64,000 bases of DNA from Nocardiopsis sp. JB363. Its GTDB lineage: Bacteria; Actinomycetota; Actinomycetes; Streptosporangiales; Streptosporangiaceae. The translations under genes were made by a program, and so were the position numbers. The stretch is from positions 79,343-143,342 of the forward strand of contig NZ_FRFF01000167.1 in assembly GCF_900143625.1 (NCBI RefSeq), read 5' to 3'. How positions within the stretch are numbered: the first letter of the stretch is position 1; every line of letters begins with the position of its first letter. This document shows, piece after piece, positions 9,212 to 18,025 of the stretch. Below the pieces are notes generated by a model, which worked only from the letters and a program-made list of their open reading frames with translations, did no database searches and was not told where the DNA came from.

Positions 9212-9916
9212 TCACGGGCGCAGGTGGGCCCGGAGCCAGCGTTCCACCCGCAGGACGTGGGCAGTCGCCGCCGCCCGCGCGGCCTCGGGGTCACGATCGC
9301 GGAGGGCCTCCAGGATGCGCCGATGGTCCTCGTGCAGGTCCCGGGCGATCCCTTCCGCGTCGTGTCCTGCCCAGACCCGTTCGTTGAGAGTGGGCGAGGA
9401 GAGCCCGGCGTGCACGGCAGACAGGGTGGCGTTGCCGGCGCACTCGACGATCCTGCGGTGGAAACCCAGGTCGAAGGCGCCGGAGTCGCCGGGTTCGGCG
9501 GAGCGGTCGGTGTCCTCCAGCCGGTCCAGCACCTCACCGATGCGGTCCAGGTCCTCGTCGGTGGCGCGGGCGGCGGTGATGGCGGTGGCGGCGGGTTCGA
9601 TCATCCGCCGTACCTGCAACACCTCCAGCAGGGTGGGGTCGGGGGAGACCTCCGAGAGGACACCGAAGGCCTCCAGGAGGTCGTCGGGGCGCAGGGCGGT
9701 GACGTACACGCCCGCTCCATGGCGGACCTCCAGGACGCCGAGGGTGGTGAGGGTGCGGATGGCCTCGCGCACCGAACCACGGGAGACACCGAAGCGGGCC
9801 GAAAGGTCACGCTCTGTAGGCAAACGCTGTTGAGGTCCTACCTCTCCAATGGCGATCATCGCCTTGATCTGTTCGACCGTCCGCTGTGTGACCGGCGTGC
9901 GCACCCCTTCACTCAC
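9212..9916 (-). CDS. GntR-family (FadR/FCD) transcriptional regulator of the lut operon
   Basis: 234 residues from a GTG at 9916 behind AAGGAGGGGG. The N-terminal winged helix-turn-helix is typical GntR (RLPTERDLSARFGVSRGSVREAIRTLTTLGVLEVRHGAGVYV); the C-terminal all-helical FCD domain follows (LLEVLQVRRMIEPAAT, and the FHRRIVECAGN metal/ligand motif). Such proteins bind short inverted repeats as dimers and release them on binding an organic acid. It is divergent from lutABC with a perfect palindrome between, so it most likely controls lactate utilisation, as LldR/LutR proteins do; the ligand is inferred from the neighbours. Confidence 0.9.
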   Translation of the reverse strand: MSEGVRTPVTQRTVEQIKAMIAIGEVGPQQRLPTERDLSARFGVSRGSVREAIRTLTTLGVLEVRHGAGVYVTALRPDDLLEAFGVLSEVSPDPTLLEVLQVRRMIEPAATAITAARATDEDLDRIGEVLDRLEDTDRSAEPGDSGAFDLGFHRRIVECAGNATLSAVHAGLSSPTLNERVWAGHDAEGIARDLHEDHRRILEALRDRDPEAARAAATAHVLRVERWLRAHLRP

Positions 9917-10005
9917 GTAATTCCCCCTCCTTCTTCGCTGTGAACATGCAAGAATCCTACCCTCTCGCCCTGAGACCCCCTTGCTCACAGCGCCGAGTTA
10001 TTGCA

Positions 10006-10022
10006 GAGTGGTCGGACCACTC
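10006..10022. promoter_or_regulatory. Operator-like palindrome between regulator and lutABC
   Basis: GAGTGGTC-G-GACCACTC: two perfect 8-bp arms around one base. The core TGGTCGGACCA closely matches the TGGTC-N-GACCA form known for FadR/LldR-type GntR repressors. It lies about 90 bp upstream of each divergent start codon, well placed to control both genes. Confidence 0.75.
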
Positions 10023-10114
10023 GGCGTGCCGGTCACCCGGCGCGTCGAGCGCCCCCATCGGCGGCGAGCCCCGCATCATCATCGAGTGGGACCGATGGGG
10101 CACGAAGGAGGCAC

Positions 10115-10855
10115 ATGCGGATCGCGTTGTTCATCACCTGCGTCAACGACACGCTCTTCCCCGACACCGGACGTGCGGTCGTGCGGTTGCTGGAGCGGCT
10201 GGGCCACGAGGTCGTCTTCCCCACCGGGCAGACCTGCTGCGGCCAGATGCACTACAACACGGGCTATCGACGCCCGGCGGCCCGGCTCGCCGTGCGCTTC
10301 GTCCAGACCTTCGAGGGGGCCGACGCCGTCGTGGTCCCGTCCGCGTCGTGCGCGGCCATGATCCGGGAGCACTATCCGAAGCTGGGGCGGACCGGCAGCC
10401 GATTGTCCCGCCGAATGGCCGACCTGGGCCCGCGCGTGTACGACCTCACCGAGTTCCTCGTGGACGTGCTCCAGGTGACCGATGTGGGCGCCTACTACCC
10501 GCACAAGGTCGTCTACCACCCCACCTGTCACGGGCTGCGGTTCCTGGGCCTGGGCGACCGCCCCTACCGACTACTGCGCGCCGTCCGCGGACTGGAGCTG
10601 TTGGAGCTGCCCGGGGCCACCGAGTGCTGCGGATTCGGCGGCACCTTCGCGGTCAAGAACGGCGCCGTGTCCGCCGCGATGGGCTTCGACAAGGCCCGCC
10701 ACGCGGTGGGGACCGGCGCCGAAGTGCTGTGCGCGGTGGACAACTCCTGCCTGATGCACATCGGCGGGACGCTGTCGCGCCAGCGATCGGGCCTGCGGAT
10801 CACCCACATCGCGGAGATCCTGGCGAGCACGGAGAAGGAGTACGCGACCACATGA
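10115..10855 (+). CDS. lutA: Lactate utilisation protein A (CCG-domain Fe-S subunit)
   Basis: 246 residues from the ATG at 10115 with GAAGGAG 5 nt upstream; an in-frame extension to 10001 is rejected as non-coding. It carries the two cysteine-rich CCG domains of LutA/GlpC-type proteins: TGQTCCGQMHYNTGY near residue 40 and PGATECCGFGGTFAVKN near residue 170, which bind Fe-S clusters. In the LutABC complex it takes part in L-lactate oxidation to pyruvate in the cytosol. First gene of a tightly packed operon: its TGA overlaps the ATG of lutB (ATGA). Confidence 0.95.
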   Translation: MRIALFITCVNDTLFPDTGRAVVRLLERLGHEVVFPTGQTCCGQMHYNTGYRRPAARLAVRFVQTFEGADAVVVPSASCAAMIREHYPKLGRTGSRLSRRMADLGPRVYDLTEFLVDVLQVTDVGAYYPHKVVYHPTCHGLRFLGLGDRPYRLLRAVRGLELLELPGATECCGFGGTFAVKNGAVSAAMGFDKARHAVGTGAEVLCAVDNSCLMHIGGTLSRQRSGLRITHIAEILASTEKEYATT

Positions 10856-12279
10856 GCAGCGCGACGTTCCTGGGCATGCCGCCCTTCCCCGAGGCGGCCC
10901 GGAGTGCCGTGGAGGATTCACGCACCCGGCACAACCTGCACAAGGCCACGCACACCATCCGCGGTAAACGCGACGCCGTCGTCGGCGAACTCGGCGACGA
11001 CTGGCAGCGACTGCGCGCCGAGGGCGAAGCGGTCAAGACCCACACCCTGCGCCACTTGGACCACTATCTGGAGAAGCTGGAGGAGTCGGTCCGGCGTGCG
11101 GGCGGAACCGTGCACTGGGCGGCCGACGCCGACGAGGCCAACGCGATCGTCACCCGTCTGGTGAAACAGACCGGCGAGTCGGAGGTCGTCAAGGTCAAGT
11201 CGATGGCCACCCAGGAGATCGAACTCAACAACGCCTTGGAGGCGGCGGGCATCACCGCCTACGAGACCGACCTGGCGGAGCTGATCGTGCAGCTGGGCGA
11301 GGACCTGCCCTCGCACATCCTGGTGCCGGCCATCCACCTGGGCCGGGCCCAGATCCGGGAGATCTTCCTGGACAAGATGGCCGAGTGGGGTGTCCCCGCG
11401 CCGGAGGGCCTGACCGACGACCCACGAGCGCTGGCCGAGGCCGCCCGGGTCCACCTGCGGGAACTGTTCCTTCGCGCCAAGGTGGCGGTGTCGGGCGCCA
11501 ACTTCGCGGTGGCCGACTCCGGGACGCTCGTGGTGTTGGAGTCGGAGGGCAATGGGCGCATGTGCCTGACCCTGCCGGAGACGCTCATCTCGGTGGTGGG
11601 CATCGAGAAGATCGTGCCCACGTGGTCCGACCTCGAAGTGTTCATGCAGTTGCTGCCGCGCTCCTCCACGGGGGAGCGGATGAACCCCTACACCTCGACC
11701 TGGACCGGGGTGACTCCCGGGGACGGACCCCAGGACTTCCACCTGGTGCTGTTGGACAACGGTCGCACCGACGTGCTGGCCGACACCGTGGGGCGCCAGG
11801 CGCTGCGCTGCATCCGGTGTTCGGCGTGCCTGAACATCTGCCCGGTCTACGAACGCACCGGAGGGCACGCCTACGGTTCGGTCTACCCGGGGCCGATCGG
11901 CGCGATCCTCACCCCGCAGTTGAAGGGGATGTCCTCGGAGGCGGACCGGGCACTGCCGTACGCCTCGTCGCTGTGCGGGGCCTGCTACGACGTGTGTCCG
12001 GTGGCCATCGACATCCCCGAGGTGCTGGTGCACCTGCGCGAACAGGTCGCGTCCACCGAGGCGCCCCTGGGCGAGAAGGCCCTGATGGCGGGGGCCGAGG
12101 CGGTGTTCGGTTCCTCGACCGCGCTGGACGCGGCCCAGCGCGCGGCCGGGGTGATGCGCGGCGCGGTGCCCAAGCATCTACCGGGGCTCGCGGGCAAGTG
12201 GACCGACACCCGGGACATCCCCGACATCCCCGAGGAGTCCTTCCGGAAGTGGTGGAACGAACGAGAGGAGGGCCGGTGA
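10852..12279 (+). CDS. lutB: Lactate utilisation protein B (Fe-S and DUF162 subunit)
   Basis: 475 residues. The N-terminal two thirds is the LUD (DUF162) domain, with ITAYETDLAELIVQL and an SGANFAVADSGTLVVLESEGNGRM stretch. The C-terminal part has two ferredoxin-like cysteine clusters, CIRCSACLNICPVYERTGGH and CGACYDVCPVAIDIPEVL, which hold [4Fe-4S] clusters. It is the electron-transfer core of the LutABC lactate-oxidising complex. It overlaps lutA by 4 nt and lutC by 1 nt (TGATG), implying translational coupling. Confidence 0.96.
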   Translation: MSSATFLGMPPFPEAARSAVEDSRTRHNLHKATHTIRGKRDAVVGELGDDWQRLRAEGEAVKTHTLRHLDHYLEKLEESVRRAGGTVHWAADADEANAIVTRLVKQTGESEVVKVKSMATQEIELNNALEAAGITAYETDLAELIVQLGEDLPSHILVPAIHLGRAQIREIFLDKMAEWGVPAPEGLTDDPRALAEAARVHLRELFLRAKVAVSGANFAVADSGTLVVLESEGNGRMCLTLPETLISVVGIEKIVPTWSDLEVFMQLLPRSSTGERMNPYTSTWTGVTPGDGPQDFHLVLLDNGRTDVLADTVGRQALRCIRCSACLNICPVYERTGGHAYGSVYPGPIGAILTPQLKGMSSEADRALPYASSLCGACYDVCPVAIDIPEVLVHLREQVASTEAPLGEKALMAGAEAVFGSSTALDAAQRAAGVMRGAVPKHLPGLAGKWTDTRDIPDIPEESFRKWWNEREEGR

Positions 12280-12923
12280 TGGGCGGCTCCCGTGAACGCG
12301 TGTTGGCGCGGGTGCGTGCGGCGCTGAGCGACGTGCCCGCCGACGAGCCGGTGGAGCGTCACCCGCACCGCTCCTACGCCGACGGCCATTTCGAGGGGGA
12401 CACCCTGGAGGTGCTGGTGGATCGGTTGTTGGACTACAAGGCGTTGGTGGAACGGGTCCCGGAGAGCGAACTTCCGGGTCGGATCGCGGCGGCCCTGGAA
12501 CGGCGCGGCGCCGCTCGTGTGGCGGTCCCGCCGGGGCTGCCGTCGGAGTGGCTGGCCGAGGCTTCGGTGGAGCGTGTGGGCGATGTCCCCGACGCCCCGC
12601 TGTCATCGATGGATCTGGACGCCACCGACGGGGTGGTGACCGGTTGCGCGGTGGCGATCGCCGAGACCGGCACCATCGTCCTGGACGCGAGCCCCGACCA
12701 GGGCCGCCGGGCGCTGACCCTGGTCCCGGACTACCACCTGTGCGTGGTCCGGTCCGACCAGGTCGTCGACGGGGTGCCGGAAGGGGTACGACGGTTGGAT
12801 CCGGCGCGTCCCCTCACCTGGATCAGTGGTCCCTCGGCCACCAGCGACATCGAGCTCAACCGGGTGGAGGGCGTACACGGCCCCCGCACCCTGGAGGTGC
12901 TGTTGGTGGAGGCCGACGGCTGA
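12279..12923 (+). CDS. lutC: Lactate utilisation protein C (LUD domain)
   Basis: 214 residues from the ATG at 12279 that shares one base with the lutB stop. A single LUD (DUF162) domain, with VTGCAVAIAETGTIVLDASPDQ (related to the same segment in LutB), VPDYHLCVVRSDQVV, and the C-terminal TWISGPSATSDIELNRVEGVHGPRTLEVLLVE typical of LutC. Third subunit of the lactate oxidation complex; the operon ends here. Confidence 0.95.
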   Translation: MGGSRERVLARVRAALSDVPADEPVERHPHRSYADGHFEGDTLEVLVDRLLDYKALVERVPESELPGRIAAALERRGAARVAVPPGLPSEWLAEASVERVGDVPDAPLSSMDLDATDGVVTGCAVAIAETGTIVLDASPDQGRRALTLVPDYHLCVVRSDQVVDGVPEGVRRLDPARPLTWISGPSATSDIELNRVEGVHGPRTLEVLLVEADG

Positions 12924-13086
12924 GAGCGGCCCGGTCTTCGCAGGTGACGGTGGCCGGGGTAGGGCGTGCCTTACCGCGGTGGGTGAGGCGCGCCCTCCAC
13001 CACTCCACCGGCCTGCCCTCTCGTGCGTGCCGGTCCCCGATCCCTAGCGTTGAGGGGAAACGGAGTCGACACGAGGGACGGATCGC

Positions 13087-14256
13087 ATGCCATTCCCCCT
13101 ACGAACGATCGGCGCCCTGGCCGGGGCGCTCAGCCTGGCCATCGTGGCCGCCTGCGGCGTCGAGAACGCCTCCTTGGCCGGTGCCGAGGAAGAGCACCCG
13201 GCGCCGCCCCTGGTGACCCTGCCCGAACCCACCGGTGAGTACACGGTGGGCGGCACCGACTTCCACTTGGTGGACGACGAACGCGAGGACCCGTGGGTCG
13301 GCGGCGCCCGGGAACTCATGGTGACGATGTGGTACCCGACCGAGGCCGACACCGGGGAGCGGGCGCCCTACCTGACCGAGGCGGAGGCCGAGGCGACCCT
13401 TGCCGAACTCGACTTGGACGACCTACCGGCCGAGGCGCTCATCCAGGTGGACACGCACACCTCACCGGGTGTGGGCCCCGTCGACGAGGCCGGACTGCCG
13501 CTGGTGCTGTTCTCCCCCGGTGCCGGGCTCTCCCGGGTGTGGGCGACTTCGCTCGCCACGGAACTGGCCTCGCACGGTTTCGCGGTGGCGGGGATCGACC
13601 ACCGGTACGAGGCCGCACCGGTGGAGTTCCCCGACGGGCTGGTCGACGAGTGCACGGGTTGTCTGGCCGAGGACTGGGAGCTGGGCGCCCGTACCCGCGC
13701 CGCCGATGTCACCTTCCTGCTCGACGAACTGGAGCGTGGTGAGGCTCTGGACTGGTCGCCCGCCCTGGATACCGAGGCCGTGGGCATGATCGGGCACTCC
13801 TGGGGAGGGACCGCGGTCGCCCAGAGTCTGTTGGACGAGGAGCGGGTGGCCGCCGGGATCAACCTGGACGGGCCCTACTACCCCTCCCAGCTGGAGGGTG
13901 AGATCGACCGGCCTCTGGCATTGCTCGCCAACGACCAGGGGCGCCCTTGGCAGGGATGGGACGAGCGTTGGGAGGGACTGACCGATTGGCGGCAGTGGAT
14001 CCGTGTCACCGACTCGGGACACTCCAACGCCTTGGACCGGGGCGTGGTCATGGACCGGTTGGGCCTGCGCGACCTGCTCACCCCCGAACAGTGGCGGGCG
14101 CAGTTCGGTGACCTGGAGCCCGAACACGGTGTGCGGCTGACGCGCGACTATTCCACCGGGTTCTTCGACCACCACCTGCGCGGCGGGGAGCAGCCGATCC
14201 TGGAGGACCCGGAGAGCGTCCACCCCGAGCTGGTCGAGGTGGGCCCGAAGGAGTGA
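13087..14256 (+). CDS. Secreted lipoprotein alpha/beta hydrolase, PAF-acetylhydrolase-like
   Basis: 389 residues behind GAGGGA. The N-terminus is a lipoprotein signal with VAAC (Cys 23), so it should sit on the outer face of the membrane. The body is an alpha/beta hydrolase: LVLFSPGAGLSRVWATSLATELASHGF (oxyanion region), GMIGHSWGGTA with the nucleophile Ser near residue 238, and a late TDSGHSN that could hold the catalytic His. The arrangement and the TMWYPTEAD segment near the start resemble the platelet-activating-factor acetylhydrolase class II family, which hydrolyses short-chain esters. Actual substrate unknown. It is monocistronic, with a strong hairpin 45 bp downstream. Confidence 0.8.
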   Translation: MPFPLRTIGALAGALSLAIVAACGVENASLAGAEEEHPAPPLVTLPEPTGEYTVGGTDFHLVDDEREDPWVGGARELMVTMWYPTEADTGERAPYLTEAEAEATLAELDLDDLPAEALIQVDTHTSPGVGPVDEAGLPLVLFSPGAGLSRVWATSLATELASHGFAVAGIDHRYEAAPVEFPDGLVDECTGCLAEDWELGARTRAADVTFLLDELERGEALDWSPALDTEAVGMIGHSWGGTAVAQSLLDEERVAAGINLDGPYYPSQLEGEIDRPLALLANDQGRPWQGWDERWEGLTDWRQWIRVTDSGHSNALDRGVVMDRLGLRDLLTPEQWRAQFGDLEPEHGVRLTRDYSTGFFDHHLRGGEQPILEDPESVHPELVEVGPKE

Positions 14257-14300
14257 GGCCGCTCTTCACCGGTCGTCGAGACACCGGCACGGGGTTCGGT

Positions 14301-14338
14301 GGGGCGCCGGCACGTCGATCCGGACGTGTCGGCGCCCC
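14301..14338 (+). terminator. Terminator hairpin after the hydrolase gene
   Basis: 16-bp arms GGGGCGCCGGCACGTC and GACGTGTCGGCGCCCC pair with a single mismatch around a 6-nt loop, 45 bp after the hydrolase stop codon. It is followed by CTCTTC rather than a T-tract. Confidence 0.65.
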
Positions 14339-14479
14339 TCTTCGGTTCATCACCCCGTGCCGCCTGCGTGAATCCGCGAAGCCCGATGGGTCAGGGCTTT
14401 CGGCCTTGTGGGAGCGGGTTCCCCACGGGGAGAATACGGCTGTCCCCGCCACCGCGGCGGCCGACTATGAAGGGAACCC

Positions 14480-15271
14480 ATGACCGACGCCACCCCCACC
14501 ATCGACACGACCGTGCCCCACTCCGCGCGGGTATTCAACTACTGGCTCGGGGGCAAGGACCACTACCCGGTCGATCGAGAGCTCGGCCGACAGATCGAAC
14601 AGGCCTTCCCCGAGATCGCCGACATCGCGCGGGCCGACCGACAGTTCATCAGCCGCTCCATCACCCACCTGGCCAAGGAAGAGGGCGTCCGCCAGTTCCT
14701 GGACATCGGCACCGGACTGCCCACCGCGAACAACACCCACGAGGTCGCCCAATCGATCGCGCCAGAGGCCAGGGTCGTCTACGCCGACAACGACCCGCTC
14801 GTGCTCACGCACGCCCGGGCCCTGCTCACCAGCTCCCCCGAAGGCGCGACCCACTACATAGACGCCGACCTGCTCGACCCGGAAGCGCTACTGGCCCAGG
14901 CCCGCGAACACCTCGACTTCACACAGCCGATCGGGTTGGCGATCATGGGTACCCTCGGGCACTTCCCCGCCGATGAGAAGACCTACGCGCTGGCCCGCGC
15001 CTACGTGGACGCGCTGCCCTCGGGAAGCTTCCTGGCCCTGAACGACAGCACCGACACCAGCCAGCAGATCATCGACGCCGCCGCGGCCTGGAACGAGCAG
15101 GCCGCCCAACCCATCCACCTGCGTTCGCCGGAACAGATCGAGGCGTTCTTCGAGGGGCTGGAACTGTTGGAACCCGGGGTCGTCTCCGTCCCCTTCTGGC
15201 GTCCCGACTCGTCCCAGGTCGGGGAGATCCGTGAAGCCGCTCAGTACGGAGGCGTGGCCCGCAAACCCTGA
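14480..15271 (+). CDS. SAM-dependent methyltransferase, DUF574 family
   Basis: 263 residues behind AAGGGA. The family hallmarks are present: HSARVFNYWLGGKDHYPVDRE near the N-terminus, the SAM-binding FLDIGTGLPTANNTHEVAQ, YADNDPLVLTHARALL, and a C-terminal RSPEQIEAFFEGLELLEPGVVSVPFWRP. DUF574 is a methyltransferase family almost confined to actinobacteria, often in many copies per genome; substrates are largely unknown. A second copy, about equally long and clearly homologous, is at 62827-63618 in this window. Confidence 0.9.
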   Translation: MTDATPTIDTTVPHSARVFNYWLGGKDHYPVDRELGRQIEQAFPEIADIARADRQFISRSITHLAKEEGVRQFLDIGTGLPTANNTHEVAQSIAPEARVVYADNDPLVLTHARALLTSSPEGATHYIDADLLDPEALLAQAREHLDFTQPIGLAIMGTLGHFPADEKTYALARAYVDALPSGSFLALNDSTDTSQQIIDAAAAWNEQAAQPIHLRSPEQIEAFFEGLELLEPGVVSVPFWRPDSSQVGEIREAAQYGGVARKP

Positions 15272-15349
15272 CACCCACGGACGAAGCGAACCTTCCCCGG
15301 CCGGTAGGATGGTCTGTCGATCCAGACCCCCTTCGACCAGGGAGAACAC

Positions 15350-16633
15350 GTGGGCAGGAAAGGCCGCCGGCGCGGCACCGACCGGAACGTCCAGGAGTGG
15401 GCCGGCCCCTCCCCCGACGACACCCCGATGGAGGTGATCGCCCAAGCCGTCGACGCCATCGTGTCTCGCCGTGAGGGGTCCGGCATGGACCTCGCGGCGG
15501 CCCGTCTGGCCGATGTGGAAGACGTCCACTGGGCCGGGGCGTCCGCACGCTCGCTCTTCGACACCCTGCTGTTCGGGGTGGCCGATGCCTGGGCGCGTGG
15601 TTGGCAACCCGCCGAAACCGTCCGCCACGTGCGGCGTGAGGCGGGCGCGCCGGCCGCCGCGGTGTGCGCCGACGCCGTCACCGCCGACCTGGAACGCCAT
15701 TCCCTCGCGACCGTGGACCCACGGTGGATCGAGCAGGTACGCGCTCTGGGCGTGGACACCGCGCACCTGTCGGAGGAACGGCACCTGGACCACCTGAGCG
15801 CCGAACACGGGCTGATGCGGTTCGAGGTGGTCGAGGTGGTGTTGCGGCTTTCGGCGGTTCTGCGCACCCTTCCGCCGATGCGTCGTCTGGGACCGCCGCC
15901 CGGGACGTTCCGACCCGGTGTCCGCGCCCCGGTACCCGTGGACCGAGGCCGTCTTCAGCGGGTCCGGGCGTTGCTGGCCAAGGCCGAGTCCACCGAGTTT
16001 CCCCAAGAGGCCGAGGCGTTGACCGCCCGGGCCCAGGAGATGATGGCCAGGCACAGCATCGACCTGGCGCTGGTGGAGGCCGATCCAGAGGAGCCGGACA
16101 CCGCCGGTGCCCGCAGACTGCCGGTGGACTCGCCCTACGACGAGCATCGGGCCGTGCTGCTCGACCAGGTGGCCGGGGCCAACCACTGTCGGGCCGTGTG
16201 GCACCGCGAACTGGGACTGAGCACCGTGATGGGCTTCCCCGGCGACGTGGAGGCGGTGGACCTGCTGTACACGTCGTTGTTGGTGCAGGCGGAGACGGCC
16301 ATGCGGGTGAGCGGATCGGCTCGGGACAGATCCGGGCGCGGAGCACGCAAGGACTACCGGTCCTCGTTCATGGCGGCGTTCGCGGTACGGGTCGGCGAGC
16401 GTCTCACCGAGTCCGCGAGAGCCACCGAGGAGGCGGTCGGCGCCGAGACCGGCACCGACCTGGTTCCGGTCCTCGCCGCACGGGAACGCGCGGTGGAGGC
16501 CGCCGTGAACGAGGCGTTCGGGGCACTGACCACCTCGCGGGTGCGCGGCCCGGCCGACCCCGACGGCTGGCACGAGGGAAGGGCCGCCGCCGACGCCGCG
16601 TCCCTGGGCACCCGCAGCGGTGTCACCCGCTGA
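15350..16633 (+). CDS. DUF2786-domain protein
   Basis: 427 residues from a GTG behind GGGAGA. The centre holds a DUF2786-like segment, RLQRVRALLAKAESTEFPQEAEALTARAQEMMARHSID (about residues 205-245), a short helical domain also found in phage and zinc-peptidase-like proteins. Flanking regions are helical and charged, with no membrane segment. No catalytic motif is obvious, and function is unknown. It is 78 bp downstream of the DUF574 methyltransferase and may be co-transcribed with it. Confidence 0.75.
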   Translation: MGRKGRRRGTDRNVQEWAGPSPDDTPMEVIAQAVDAIVSRREGSGMDLAAARLADVEDVHWAGASARSLFDTLLFGVADAWARGWQPAETVRHVRREAGAPAAAVCADAVTADLERHSLATVDPRWIEQVRALGVDTAHLSEERHLDHLSAEHGLMRFEVVEVVLRLSAVLRTLPPMRRLGPPPGTFRPGVRAPVPVDRGRLQRVRALLAKAESTEFPQEAEALTARAQEMMARHSIDLALVEADPEEPDTAGARRLPVDSPYDEHRAVLLDQVAGANHCRAVWHRELGLSTVMGFPGDVEAVDLLYTSLLVQAETAMRVSGSARDRSGRGARKDYRSSFMAAFAVRVGERLTESARATEEAVGAETGTDLVPVLAARERAVEAAVNEAFGALTTSRVRGPADPDGWHEGRAAADAASLGTRSGVTR

Positions 16634-16707
16634 AGCCCGGGTGGCCTGAGTCCCCGCCGTGGGAAAACCGGTGGCCCTGGAGACGCGGGCACCGGTAGAA
16701 CCTCGGT

Positions 16708-17202
16708 ATGCGCGAGTACCCCCTGTGCACGAGGCGGGACGAGGCGGGTCGTGTCACCGCCCATGGGCACTCACGCCGGGGCGACCTCATGGTGCGCCGC
16801 GTCTTGTGGGAGGCGGGGGCTCCGATCGCCTGGCGCGAGCACATGGCGTCCCTGGTGCGCCACCACCAGGCGCTGTTCTGGGCCATGGAACGGCCCGATC
16901 TGCGAAAGATCGTGTTCCGTGTGAGCCTCAGTGCGCGTAACGACGACCTGGCGCTGCCGGCCACCGCCGACATCCTGGGCCGCCGATGTGGGGACACCGC
17001 CGAGGTGTCCGTGGGGTTGGCCGCCACCTACCGGGCACGGGTGGAGATCACGGCGTTGGAGGCCCCGCCTCGGGTCCTGCGCGATCGAATGGCGCGGCGG
17101 TCGTCCCCGGTTCCGACCGCCGCGATGGAACGCCTGGTCCGCAGGTGGGAGACGCCCGACCCGACCGAGGCCCACCGGGTCGCGCACGAATCGACCGCGT
17201 GA
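16708..17202 (+). CDS. Hypothetical protein
   Basis: 164 residues. Coding-type GC bias at third positions and a mix of hydrophobic and charged residues support a real gene, but the start is uncertain: the ATG at 16708 has no clear ribosome site, and the ATG at 16789 (MVRRVLWEAG) is an alternative. A segment DIAL-like stretch (LALPATADILGRRCGDTAEVSVGLAATYRARVEI is about residues 82-115) looks like a compact beta-rich domain. No family recognised. It is 74 bp downstream of the DUF2786 gene, same strand. Confidence 0.5.
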   Translation: MREYPLCTRRDEAGRVTAHGHSRRGDLMVRRVLWEAGAPIAWREHMASLVRHHQALFWAMERPDLRKIVFRVSLSARNDDLALPATADILGRRCGDTAEVSVGLAATYRARVEITALEAPPRVLRDRMARRSSPVPTAAMERLVRRWETPDPTEAHRVAHESTA

Positions 17203-17236
17203 GTCCGCTCCGGTCCCGGGAAGTGACGAGCGAGGT

Positions 17237-17686
17237 TCAGGAGGTCCCCGGTTCCGGCCCGGTCCGGGTGGTCTCGGGGGCTTCGTCGGCCATCAGCCAG
17301 CGAGTCACGCCGACCTCCAGCAGGGAACGGTGCGGGTCGGCGCCGTAGGGGGTGCGGGGATCCCAGCCGTAGCGGTCCTCGAAGGCGGCGAGCACGTCGT
17401 CGGGGAAGTCCTCGCGTACGGTGACCAGCCCCTGGGCCACGACGGGATGGTCGCCGTCCTCCAGTGCCAGGCTCACCCGAGGATCGTGCAGCGCGTTACG
17501 GACCTTGACCGAACGGGTCGAGGCCCCGATCCACCAGCGTTCGCGCAGGTGGGCGAACCAGACGGGGACTACGTGCGGGGAACCGTCCGGGCGCAGGGTG
17601 CACAGCCACACGTTGCGGTCCTCCTCCAGACGCCGCAGGACGCTTCGGGGTGCGGGAACCGGGTTCGAGGTCGGATCGACGGTCAC
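17237..17686 (-). CDS. Pyridoxamine 5'-phosphate oxidase-fold (FMN/F420-binding) protein
   Basis: 149 residues from a GTG at 17686 with AAAGGAG 5 nt upstream. The split-barrel pattern is visible: NVWLCTLRPDGSPHVVPVWFAHLRERWWIGASTRSVKVRNALHDPRVSLALEDGD covers strands 1-4 and the phosphate-binding basic residues (S-x-K-V-R-N). Proteins of this size bind FMN or the deazaflavin F420 and reduce small molecules; F420 is common in actinomycetes, but cofactor cannot be fixed from sequence. It is divergent from the MFS exporter gene with about 340 bp between. Confidence 0.8.
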   Translation of the reverse strand: MTVDPTSNPVPAPRSVLRRLEEDRNVWLCTLRPDGSPHVVPVWFAHLRERWWIGASTRSVKVRNALHDPRVSLALEDGDHPVVAQGLVTVREDFPDDVLAAFEDRYGWDPRTPYGADPHRSLLEVGVTRWLMADEAPETTRTGPEPGTS

Positions 17687-18025
17687 GAATCTCCTTTGTT
17701 TCGGGTCGTCAGGAGAGCCTAGAACCTCGACCCGTGTTCAGGTCAACGAACCGAATCGGTGTTCGGGTCAACCGAAATACGGACCGAAGGAAAGGTCGCC
17801 ACGTCACGCTTTCCTCCGTTGACACTCGCCACCACACGTTCCCCAACCGCGGGCAAGGAGAATTCTTTCCCGATACGATGAGCGCTGCCTTGGAGAACGG
17901 CGTCGATCACGCGACCGGGGCACCACAGGGCCGACCACACCACACGTGCCGAATCTGCGTTTATCACCTGAACGCCCTTTTCGGACCTTTCGGTCCCCAC
18001 CGTTCAACCACCGGCACGGATAGCG
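17687..18025. other. Intergenic region between PPOX and MFS genes, with a short direct repeat
   Basis: No convincing gene. It is less GC-rich than its surroundings. Two near-identical direct copies of GTGTTCRGGTCAAC lie at 17734-17747 and 17759-17773, 25 bp apart, upstream of the PPOX-fold gene; they could be binding sites for a regulator. A minus-strand frame at 17743-18000 exists but has no ribosome site and no recognisable product. Confidence 0.4.
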
